Positions 1-5,671 of a stretch of DNA of 5,671 bases are shown here, piece by piece. The DNA lies in NCBI GenBank assembly GCA_030629485.1, contig DAOVOW010000154.1:1-5671 (forward strand), given 5' to 3'. The position numbers and the translations under genes are program-made. Below the pieces are notes generated by a model. The model searched no databases, was not told the DNA's origin, and was given only the letters and a program-made list of their open reading frames with translations. This DNA is from a bacterium. GTDB lineage: Bacteria > Zixibacteria > MSB-5A5 > GN15 > FEB-12. Within the stretch, counting starts at the first letter, position 1, and every line of letters starts with the position of its first letter.

Positions 1-588
1 ATTTGCGTCTCCATTCATGACGGCGACACCGGAATTCGAGGCGAACTCCTCCGACGAGATCACAACCTCGCCCACTGCAACCGCCAGCGACGAGTCGCCG
101 GTGTAGGCTATCGAGTCGGCCAGTACTTCCACCATCGCCGCGCTGTCGGGATACTTGAGATACAGGAGCGGTCTTTCGTTCATGTAGAAGTTATCCCTAC
201 GGCGGTCGAACACGGCGCACGGACCGACAGCGTAGATGGAGTCCTCAAACGACCACAATTCCACGCGCTCACCCCAGGCGGTGATTAGGGAATCGACGAG
301 ATCGTAATACACGGAGTCGGCGGTGAGACTGTAGGCGCTGTCATCGACGCGTACATGCCCGTTCAACCGGACGAATTCGTCTTGTGACCAGACGGCTGAG
401 TCGCAGTAGATTTCGCCGGACCGGGTCTCGAACTCGACATTGCCGGTCACATACGAAAGATACTTGCCATCCTTGAACAGCACTTCCAATTCGTCCATGC
501 GCGTCAGGGTCAGTTCCGACTGTTCCTGAGCGGAACCGGTCATAGCGAAGACAAGTGACAGAACTATGATGATGGGTCTAATGAACAC
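1..588 (-). CDS. OstA-like exported protein (LptA/LptD N-terminal type), 3' end outside window
   Basis: The first 196 codons are present and the gene runs off the left edge. The chosen start is GTG at 588-586, because AGGGG (600-596) lies 7 bases upstream and the product then opens with a signal peptide: FIRP, a hydrophobic run (IIIVLSLVFAM) and a likely cleavage after GSA (residue 20). A start at the internal ATG (543) would destroy that signal. The mature part is beta-rich with repeating short strands such as GNVEF (49-53), GHVRV (77-81) and ADSVYYD (90-96), the pattern of OstA-like domains that bind lipopolysaccharide in the periplasm (LptA, LptD N-terminus). By family analogy it should take part in LPS transport or outer-membrane assembly. 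The missing C-terminus prevents deciding between a short LptA-like protein and a longer OstA-like one. It starts 4 bases after the AlaX stop, with its ribosome-binding site inside that gene, so the two are probably co-transcribed. Confidence 0.72.
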   Translation of the reverse strand, partial: MFIRPIIIVLSLVFAMTGSAQEQSELTLTRMDELEVLFKDGKYLSYVTGNVEFETRSGEIYCDSAVWSQDEFVRLNGHVRVDDSAYSLTADSVYYDLVDSLITAWGERVELWSFEDSIYAVGPCAVFDRRRDNFYMNERPLLYLKYPDSAAMVEVLADSIAYTGDSSLAVAVGEVVISSEEFASNSGVAVMNGDAN

Positions 589-600
589 CTGCCTACCCCT
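589..600 (-). promoter_or_regulatory. Ribosome-binding site of the OstA-like gene
   Basis: Read on the minus strand, AGGGG at 600-596 sits 7 bases before the GTG at 588. It overlaps the last codons and the TAG stop (595-593) of the AlaX gene. It decides the GTG start, since no other in-frame codon nearby has comparable spacing, and it suggests translational coupling to AlaX. Confidence 0.6.
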
Positions 601-1777
601 GCACAACCGTATTCAGGAATACCTCGATCTCGGCCAGCTTGTCCGATTCAACACCGCCCAACTGGGCCAGGCGACTATTGCCGCCGCCCTTGAGACCGAA
701 ACGTTCCGACAACTGTTTCGCCAACTCACCGGCGTCGAACGTACTTCCCTGAGCGCAGGCCACAAACAGCCGAGTGTCATGGACCAACAAAGCGACACCT
801 TTGATCTCGTCGGCGACCAATGGCGCCAGTTGACCGGCGAGGCGACTATCAGGGAGTTCGGAGCGACTGCATACCAGCTTCTTGCTCTCAAGCCTGGCTT
901 TCTCAGCTATGACCTCTGCCCGTCGCGGCAACAGTTCCTTGTACAGATCCGTCAGTTGCCGGCGTACTGATTTGTTTTCGGCCGCGAGGACAGCGAATTT
1001 GTCCGGCAAATCCTGATGGTGACAGGTTAGCGACTGAGCCAACTGCGACGTAACCTCGAACCGCGAACGGTAGTCCTCGAAAGCTCGCTCAGCAACCAGG
1101 AATTTCACCAGAGGATGTCCGCGCAGTTTCTCAACACCGACAATCTTGAGCATACCGACTTCGGCTGAGTTGGAACAGTGGGTGCCGCCGCAGGCTACGT
1201 ACTCAAGCTCGCCGATCCTGATAACGCGGACCTTCCCTCCGCGCTGAGACGGTTTGCGCAACGGCATTGAGGCCAGCTCGTCCCCTTCGGCGAAGATGAT
1301 CGTCACCGGATGAGCCTCGCGGATGATTTCGTTGGCGCGCTTTTCGACCTGGTCCAATTGCTCGGAGGACGGCACACTTCCCTGCAACTCCACAGCGCCG
1401 TACTCCTCGCCCAGGTGCACCGAGACGGTCGGCATATCAAACAGCGTGGCGAAGATGTGGCTGAGAATATGCTGGGCGGTGTGAAAACAACAATGACGGC
1501 GGCGGCGTTCCCTGTCGACGACACCCATCACGCTGGTACCTGCGGCACTGACCGGCTGCCTGGAAAAATGCAGAACCTCGCCCTCTGGTCCCTCTTGCAC
1601 ATCAACGATGTCAGTTGTGTTCAGTCGCCCCGTGTCGTACTGCTGGCCACCGGAGGTCGGATAAAACGCAGACTTATCCAGGACAGTAAAGGTCCGACCA
1701 TCCTGCTTACCCGTCCGTACGATGGTCGCCTCGAACTCCAGAAGATTTGAATCGTGATAGTACAGCCGCTCAGTCAT
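593..1777 (-). CDS. Alanyl-tRNA editing protein AlaX-L (AlaRS editing domain plus DHHA1)
   Basis: A 394-residue free-standing relative of the editing half of alanyl-tRNA synthetase. The family hydrolyses mischarged Ser-tRNA(Ala) (sometimes Gly-tRNA(Ala)) in the cytoplasm, backing up AlaRS proofreading. The N-terminal beta-barrel region (about 1-90) includes FYPTSGGQ (38-45). The SAD/editing domain carries both zinc motifs: HTAQH (H99, H103) and CGGTH (C196, H200). A charged helical, possibly coiled-coil stretch (about 255-300) leads to a C-terminal DHHA1 domain (about 305-394) with the Gly-rich GLKGGGNSRLAQLGG (361-375). That glycine run is shorter than the usual AlaRS form. There is no class II aminoacylation core, so it is an editor and not a synthetase. 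The length is normal for AlaX-L. ATG at 1777 is preceded by an in-frame TGA six codons upstream, so no longer N-terminus is likely; the ribosome-binding site is weak (GGAA, 1788-1785). The OstA-like gene follows directly. Confidence 0.93.
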   Translation of the reverse strand: MTERLYYHDSNLLEFEATIVRTGKQDGRTFTVLDKSAFYPTSGGQQYDTGRLNTTDIVDVQEGPEGEVLHFSRQPVSAAGTSVMGVVDRERRRRHCCFHTAQHILSHIFATLFDMPTVSVHLGEEYGAVELQGSVPSSEQLDQVEKRANEIIREAHPVTIIFAEGDELASMPLRKPSQRGGKVRVIRIGELEYVACGGTHCSNSAEVGMLKIVGVEKLRGHPLVKFLVAERAFEDYRSRFEVTSQLAQSLTCHHQDLPDKFAVLAAENKSVRRQLTDLYKELLPRRAEVIAEKARLESKKLVCSRSELPDSRLAGQLAPLVADEIKGVALLVHDTRLFVACAQGSTFDAGELAKQLSERFGLKGGGNSRLAQLGGVESDKLAEIEVFLNTVVQG

Positions 1778-1904
1778 GTGTGGTTCCGATATCGATCATC
1801 CAGCCGTCAGCTTCCTCACCTTTTCAACAGTCTTACACTGACGAGCAATCTTCGTTCGCCATTGAAGTCGAATAACCCCGCCTGTTAACAACAATCATCA
1901 AGCG
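1778..1904. other. Gap between the FAH and AlaX genes, no clear promoter or terminator
   Basis: This 127-base gap should hold either the AlaX promoter or a read-through leader. No pair of -35/-10 hexamers with proper spacing was convincing: TTGAAA occurs at 1828-1823 but lacks a matching -10. No hairpin followed by a T run was seen after the FAH stop. A nine-codon minus-strand ORF (ATG at 1799, TGA at 1772-1770) overlaps the AlaX start, but it has no well-spaced ribosome-binding site and is probably chance. An 8-base palindrome, CGATATCG, lies at 1787-1794. Confidence 0.4.
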
Positions 1905-2684
1905 CTAATCCGCTGCCGCCATATAGTTGACCAACGAGCCGACATTTTCGACGCACACTTCAATCTTATCCCCCGGCTTCATCGGTGCGATACCGGCCGG
2001 GGTACCGGTCGAAATCAGATCACCCGGGTACAGCGTCATGATCGACGATACATAACTCACCAGAAAGGGCACGTCGAAGATCATCAGCGAGGTACGTCCG
2101 GACTGCTTCACCTCGCCGTTGAGAATTCCCTCGACCAGCACGTCCTTGTGGTCAACCCCGGTTACGATCCAGGGACCGACGGGACAAAAAGTGTCGAACC
2201 CTTTGGCCCGGCTCCACTGACCATCTTTCTTCTGCAAATCGCGCGCGGTGACGTCGTTGACGCAGGTCAACCCAAAAACGTATTCGTCGGCTTGCTCGCG
2301 CGCCACGTTCCGGGCCGTGCGACCGATCACGACGCCGAGTTCCGCCTCGTAGTCGACCCGCTCCGAGTGCGGCGGGTGCACGATGGCCTCGCCCGGTCCT
2401 ATTATTGCCGACGGCGGCTTCAGGAATATCAGCGGATACTCCGGCGCTTCGTCGGCCGACTGCGATGCCTGCACGTGGGCATGATAGTTCAGACCGATGC
2501 AGACGATTTTGGAAGGTTCCACCGGCGCCTTCAGCGCAACATCATCGATCTGAAAAGTCTCCCCCGTCGTATCAGTGGAACACCAGGGGGCCTGTCTCAG
2601 GAGCAACACCTGATCGCCCTCAATGCGTCCGTACTCGGTTAGTTGTGTGTCTGGATTTTCAAAACGTACGAACTTCTCAGTCAT
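1905..2684 (-). CDS. Fumarylacetoacetate hydrolase (FAH) family protein
   Basis: A 259-residue cytosolic enzyme of the FAH superfamily, which cleaves or isomerises acylpyruvate-type compounds (fumarylpyruvate or acylpyruvate hydrolases, oxaloacetate decarboxylases, the HpcE type of isomerase/decarboxylase) using Mg2+ or Mn2+. Residues 1 to about 55 (KFVRF, YGRIEGDQVLLL) resemble the small N-terminal domain found in Rv2993c-like members. The catalytic domain follows: GLNYHAHV (64-71), FLKPPSAIIGPG, YEAELGVVIG with metal ligands E113 and E115, VNDVTARDLQ with the third ligand D144, SRAKGFDTFCPVGPW, and GTPAGIAP (227-234). All expected ligands are present, so it should be active; the exact substrate cannot be read from sequence. 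ATG at 2684 is preferred because GAGGA (2693-2689) is well spaced before it. An in-frame GTG at 2696 would add four residues (MRKI) but has no ribosome-binding site and would include that site in the coding region. No pathway partner lies alongside. Confidence 0.9.
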   Translation of the reverse strand: MTEKFVRFENPDTQLTEYGRIEGDQVLLLRQAPWCSTDTTGETFQIDDVALKAPVEPSKIVCIGLNYHAHVQASQSADEAPEYPLIFLKPPSAIIGPGEAIVHPPHSERVDYEAELGVVIGRTARNVAREQADEYVFGLTCVNDVTARDLQKKDGQWSRAKGFDTFCPVGPWIVTGVDHKDVLVEGILNGEVKQSGRTSLMIFDVPFLVSYVSSIMTLYPGDLISTGTPAGIAPMKPGDKIEVCVENVGSLVNYMAAAD

Positions 2685-2716
2685 AATCTTCCTCACTCAG
2701 GACATGCTTTGGAAGC

Positions 2717-2746
2717 AATATATCGTTGTCCTTCCCTCTGAATCAA
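2717..2746 (-). promoter_or_regulatory. Candidate sigma-70-type promoter for the FAH gene
   Basis: On the minus strand TTGATT (2746-2741, 4 of 6 matches to TTGACA) and TATATT (2722-2717, 5 of 6 to TATAAT) are separated by 18 bases. Transcription would begin near 2710, leaving a leader of about 26 bases that contains the GAGGA ribosome-binding site. Its position and short leader make it credible, but the -35 is poor and the organism's consensus is unknown. It suggests that the FAH gene can be transcribed independently of the MATE gene. Confidence 0.4.
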
Positions 2747-2771
2747 CAACTTGTTGTCGCCTCTGCGCGAC
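2744..2771. repeat. Two small adjacent inverted repeats after the MATE stop
   Basis: CAACA-ACT-TGTTG (2744-2756) and GTCGC-N6-GCGAC (2756-2771) each give a 5-bp stem and share one base. They lie 3 to 30 bases past the MATE stop, and the first overlaps the proposed -35 of the FAH promoter. Neither is followed on the minus strand by a T run, so an intrinsic terminator is not supported. They could be an operator, a weak mRNA 3' hairpin, or chance. Confidence 0.25.
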
Positions 2772-2773
2772 GC

Positions 2774-4138
2774 TTACACCTCTTTCAGTTTCCACTTTCC
2801 CTGTCTGAACCAATACGCCAACACTATCGCCTTCAGGGCCGAAGTGATAGTGAGTGTCCACCAGACACCGTTGATACCCCAGCCGAGATTGAAGACCAAA
2901 TAGTAGGCCAGGGGGATGCGAATGGCCGAGCCGGGGATCATCACAACCATTGGCGGCACAGTGTCGCCGGCGCCGCCGAAAGCGCCCTCAAGTACAATCT
3001 CAAAGGCCATGGCAGTCTGGGTGAGACCGAGGATGATCAGGTAATCAACCGCGATCTTGAGCACTACCGGGTCATCGGTAAAAATCGATGCAATCAGTTC
3101 CGGCATCAGGATAAACACCAGAGATATAATGAATGTAATCCCGACCGCCGCGCCGGTTGCACCCCAGGCACAACGGGCAGCACGGTCGGGCTGCTTAGCC
3201 CCTAAGTTTTGTCCAACCATCGTCGCGGCGGCAACTGAGAAGCCGTAACAGGTCAGGTACGAAAACGACTCCATGCGATTGCCGATCCCCATGCCGGCCG
3301 CGGCGGTCTCACCGAACTGGTGCACAATCTTGATCAGGAACCAGTAAACAAAAATGAATACAAACTGCTGAGTACTTATCGGCAGCCCGATGCGGCCGAT
3401 TTTCAACATGCTCGTTAATCGCGGTCTCCCGGTAATCAGACCGGTGACACGATACCCGAGCCCGCCCCTGAGCATCCTGATGATGATCGTAGTTGTTCCA
3501 ATCCCCATGGCGATGGCCGAGGCCAAACTGGCGCCCGCCACACCCAGCGAAGGAATCGGTCCCCACCCAAATATCAACAACGGGTCGAGGGCCATGTTCA
3601 ACAGAACCACCATCACGCTGACTTTGGTCGGTGTGCGGGTATCACCGGAGGCGCGAAACACAGCGTACACGGTATCCGTCAAGAAGAAGGCGATCGACGA
3701 CAGGAAGAATATCCGCAGGTACGGCACAGCGTGCACCATTGTGGCTTCGCTCGTATCCATGAATCCGAGCATAGCCGGTGTGAGCAGGTAGCCCACTGTC
3801 GTGAAAATCAGCGCCATCCCAACCGCCATGGCCATGCCCTGACGGATGTAGTAGACTACCTTATCGATATCTTTGGCGCCGACATAACGTGAGACCAACG
3901 CGGTGACGCCGACGCTGATAATGGAAATCGTGGCGAAGATAGTCCAGATAACGACCATCGATGAGGTGACCGCGCAGGATGCGGTGGCGCCGAGTTTGCC
4001 CACCCAGAAGTAGTCGGTGCTGGCCAGGGCGAACTCCATCAACATCGCCAGCACCACCGGCAAAGCCAGCGAAAAAACAGTGCGGGTGATCGGTCCGCTG
4101 GTTATGTTGTCGGTATTACCTGAGTTGGTCGCCTTCAT
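2774..4138 (-). CDS. MATE family efflux transporter
   Basis: A 454-residue inner-membrane protein of the multidrug and toxic compound extrusion family, exporting small, often cationic, compounds against H+ or Na+. About 12 hydrophobic helices form two homologous lobes, and the lobes repeat visible motifs: SRYVGAKD (83-90) pairs with GQNLGAKQPD (309-318), and FRASGDTRTP (161-170) pairs with GAFGGAGDTVPP (385-396). TM1 (about 20-45) ends in ALASTDYFWVGKLG; D42 appears to match the conserved TM1 acidic residue used for cation coupling in archaeal and DinF-type members. The length is typical and there is no interruption. ATG at 4138 places a normal short tail before TM1. An in-frame TTG at 4174, just after an in-frame TGA, would add 12 residues; neither start has a recognisable Shine-Dalgarno sequence. 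The substrate is not predictable. It lies about 100 bases downstream of the peptidase homologue and may or may not share its transcript. Confidence 0.92.
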   Translation of the reverse strand: MKATNSGNTDNITSGPITRTVFSLALPVVLAMLMEFALASTDYFWVGKLGATASCAVTSSMVVIWTIFATISIISVGVTALVSRYVGAKDIDKVVYYIRQGMAMAVGMALIFTTVGYLLTPAMLGFMDTSEATMVHAVPYLRIFFLSSIAFFLTDTVYAVFRASGDTRTPTKVSVMVVLLNMALDPLLIFGWGPIPSLGVAGASLASAIAMGIGTTTIIIRMLRGGLGYRVTGLITGRPRLTSMLKIGRIGLPISTQQFVFIFVYWFLIKIVHQFGETAAAGMGIGNRMESFSYLTCYGFSVAAATMVGQNLGAKQPDRAARCAWGATGAAVGITFIISLVFILMPELIASIFTDDPVVLKIAVDYLIILGLTQTAMAFEIVLEGAFGGAGDTVPPMVVMIPGSAIRIPLAYYLVFNLGWGINGVWWTLTITSALKAIVLAYWFRQGKWKLKEV

Positions 4139-4239
4139 GGACGCCAAACTAAGCGGCAGACGGCAGGACGACAAGCGATTTCACACGTCGAGGGTAGCCC
4201 CATCTTCATATGTAAAGGAATCTCAACGTCGGTCGCGAC
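4139..4239. other. Gap before the MATE gene, no convincing promoter
   Basis: About 100 bases separate the peptidase homologue from the MATE start. TTGAGA (4225-4220 on the minus strand) resembles a -35, but no -10 lies 16 to 18 bases further on. No terminator-like hairpin with a T run is present. Either the MATE gene is read from upstream, or its promoter does not follow the sigma-70 pattern looked for. Confidence 0.35.
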
Positions 4240-4240
4240 C
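4231..4240. repeat. Perfect 10-base palindrome at the 3' end of the peptidase homologue
   Basis: GGTCGCGACC is its own reverse complement and touches the TAG stop (4242-4240) of the upstream gene. With no loop it is a poor RNA hairpin, so it is more like a protein- or methylase-recognition sequence, or chance. No T run follows in transcription order. Confidence 0.3.
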
Positions 4241-5670
4241 TACAATCCCAGCCGAGCGAGATAGTACCCCGAGTTCAATTTCTCCCCCGTGCCGCGCTGC
4301 AACAAATCCTGCCAATGATAGCGACTGCCGAAACGCATGTAGTTCTGGACAAGGAACGAGTAGGCCTCGGGGTTGTCGACCAGACCTCCGTACTGCTTCT
4401 CCAGATAGGCCAACGTCTGCGCCGCCACTATCTTGCCAAAAAGTGCGCAGTGCAATTGCACCGGATTTGAAGCATACTCCCCAACCGTCGCCCAGTAGGC
4501 GGCTTCGTCGTGACGTGGCACCAACAAGAATTTCTCGACCATATCCCAGTAAAGCTTGTCAAAATCGCGATTGGAGCCGGTGTATGCCTCGTACTCAAAC
4601 ATCAAGTGCGTCAGCATCCAGCGAAGTCGGACAACCTCGATATCCTGTTGCTCACGTCGGTACCGTTCGATAAACGACGATGGAACGTGCGCATACTTTT
4701 CCAGCCAGATCGACTCTTCGCACATATAGGCAAACACCTGGGCGACACTCTCACGCCAGATGGGATGCAATGTGGAGCCAAACACCGGCTGCTCCTGGGC
4801 CACATGGGTCCAGTGCAGAGCGTGGCCGATCTGCCGCAGCAACTCGCACGTCCCATACATCCCGCCGGAATGATCACCCCATATGCGAACATCGTGGGGG
4901 GGCCTAATCGGTAGACATTGGAGTGGACTCCCCATCTCACTGTCTTGCCGGGGCTGAAAATAGATGGGCAATCGATTCAGGTCAAAGCCGATAACTGCCA
5001 GGCTTCGCTTCACGAATGCGAACTGAGAATCCATCGGCAGGAATTGTGCGACATTCGTTGGACGAAAGGGATCAAGCAGTATGGACAGATCCCCAATGGT
5101 CACGCCGGAACCACCACGTTTGAGCGCCATGCTGTCAAGTACCTGACGATAGCGCGGATGGCTGGCCTTATCGAGCCGTTCCAACAGACTCAGATATTCG
5201 CGGACATCCATTCCCTGACTCTTCATGGATAGCGCAAAGTAGCTGTTGAAGCCTTCGCGGCGGGCCAATTGGTTTCGGAGTCTGATTAATCGACCCATGG
5301 CGTCCGGCAACCGAGGATCCACATCTAATGTGCTCCGGTCTGGTTGACCGAAGCCCTCAGCTAACGATGTCCCAATGACCCCATCTGAGGTGACACGTGA
5401 ATAGCCCAAAGATCGACGTAACGCGATCACTTCCGGTCGGAACTCGATCCTGCCCACCTGCAGCCGGGAAAGGATCAACTCCGCCCGACGCTGGTCGGTT
5501 TCATCGGTGAGCAGTTTGCTGCCACGCCGCAGCAAGCCGTAGTCCTGCTCATCAGTAAGCACGTGGTTGTAAAGCTGCTCAAAGAACTCCAGTGAATCCG
5601 ACTCGCCTGTCGTGAAATAGTCCCAGCGCTCGAGCGCCAACCGATAGTCCAGCCACTGAAGCTTATGCTC
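4240..5670 (-). CDS. M3/M2-type metallopeptidase homologue with degenerate zinc site, 5' end outside window
   Basis: The reading frame stays open to the right edge, so the N-terminus is missing; a TTG at 5640 is only the first possible start inside the window, used here for numbering (466 residues). The protein is helical throughout and its C-terminal half matches the gluzincin fold of oligoendopeptidase F/M3 and ACE-like M2 enzymes: RQIGHALHW (269-277) where the family has HExGHALH, then PIWRESVA (293-300) where it has the third zinc ligand Glu (here E297). A C-terminal stretch follows with FGKIVA (401-406) and TGEKLNSGYYLARL (451-464). H273 and E297 are kept, but the first zinc His is R269 and the catalytic Glu is Q270, so hydrolysis is unlikely and it may act as a binding or scaffold protein. 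No stop or frameshift interrupts the frame, so it looks maintained. Whether it has a signal peptide cannot be seen. Family membership is inferred from motif spacing. Confidence 0.72.
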   Translation of the reverse strand, partial: EHKLQWLDYRLALERWDYFTTGESDSLEFFEQLYNHVLTDEQDYGLLRRGSKLLTDETDQRRAELILSRLQVGRIEFRPEVIALRRSLGYSRVTSDGVIGTSLAEGFGQPDRSTLDVDPRLPDAMGRLIRLRNQLARREGFNSYFALSMKSQGMDVREYLSLLERLDKASHPRYRQVLDSMALKRGGSGVTIGDLSILLDPFRPTNVAQFLPMDSQFAFVKRSLAVIGFDLNRLPIYFQPRQDSEMGSPLQCLPIRPPHDVRIWGDHSGGMYGTCELLRQIGHALHWTHVAQEQPVFGSTLHPIWRESVAQVFAYMCEESIWLEKYAHVPSSFIERYRREQQDIEVVRLRWMLTHLMFEYEAYTGSNRDFDKLYWDMVEKFLLVPRHDEAAYWATVGEYASNPVQLHCALFGKIVAAQTLAYLEKQYGGLVDNPEAYSFLVQNYMRFGSRYHWQDLLQRGTGEKLNSGYYLARLGL

Positions 5671-5671
5671 C

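Noticed and set aside
1310..1750. A 146-codon plus-strand open frame opposite the AlaX editing domain.
   Set aside because: It is fully antisense to a conserved, motif-bearing gene and resembles no protein family I know.
1770..1799. A nine-codon minus-strand ORF overlapping the AlaX start, a possible leader peptide.
   Set aside because: The nearest GAGG is too far upstream, the peptide (MIDIGTTHD) lacks the codon runs of an attenuator, and no hairpin system accompanies it.
1901..1914. AGCG-N6-CGCT hairpin at the FAH stop codon as a terminator.
   Set aside because: The 4-bp stem overlaps the coding end and has no downstream T run.
2756..2771. GTCGC-N6-GCGAC hairpin after the MATE stop as an intrinsic terminator.
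   Set aside because: The stem is only 5 bp and is not followed by a T run on the transcribed strand.
2148..2808. Several plus-strand open frames opposite the FAH gene and the gap before it.
   Set aside because: They overlap one another and the FAH gene, with Arg-rich translations and no ribosome-binding site; these are shadow frames.
4017..4673. A 218-codon plus-strand open frame spanning the MATE 5' end, the gap and the 3' part of the peptidase homologue.
   Set aside because: It is antisense to two well-supported genes, its translation is low-complexity and Arg/Pro/Ser-rich with no recognisable domain, and it has the look of a GC-driven shadow frame.
1..5671. Search for a defence island, CRISPR array, IS element, biosynthetic cluster or other novel multi-gene system.
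   Set aside because: No direct-repeat arrays, transposase, recombinase or nuclease motifs were seen. The genes are ordinary chromosomal types with no visible functional linkage beyond AlaX and the OstA-like gene.

Overview
The window carries five genes, all read from the minus strand, so transcription runs from right to left. The moderately GC-rich codon use is similar across the genes, and there is no mobile element, CRISPR array, tRNA or rRNA. The OstA-like exported protein at the left edge implies a Gram-negative (diderm) bacterium with an outer membrane. The overall flavour (OstA-like protein, long AlaX, diverged M3/M2-type peptidase homologue) would fit an uncultured FCB-type lineage such as Zixibacteria, but that is a low-confidence guess because no marker gene is present.

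In transcription order, from the right edge: (1) 5670-4240, a protein with the C-terminal fold of M3/M2 (gluzincin) metallopeptidases whose zinc-binding HExxH has become RQIGH, so it is probably a catalytically dead relative; its N-terminus lies outside the window. (2) 4138-2774, a complete 12-helix MATE-family efflux transporter. (3) 2684-1905, a fumarylacetoacetate hydrolase (FAH) family enzyme with its metal ligands intact and a plausible sigma-70-type promoter just upstream. (4) 1777-593, a long-form alanyl-tRNA editing protein (AlaX-L) with an intact zinc site and a C-terminal DHHA1 domain. (5) 588-1, the first 196 codons of an exported OstA-like (LptA/LptD N-terminal type) protein, starting at GTG only 4 bases after the AlaX stop.

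AlaX and the OstA-like gene almost certainly share a transcript. The other gaps are about 100 to 127 bases wide (77 to 89 between MATE and FAH). They hold the FAH promoter candidate, small inverted repeats and no convincing intrinsic terminator, so read-through between the units cannot be excluded. No shared pathway links all five genes: the set mixes translation quality control, envelope biogenesis, small-molecule metabolism and efflux. The least ordinary item is the peptidase homologue with the ruined active site.
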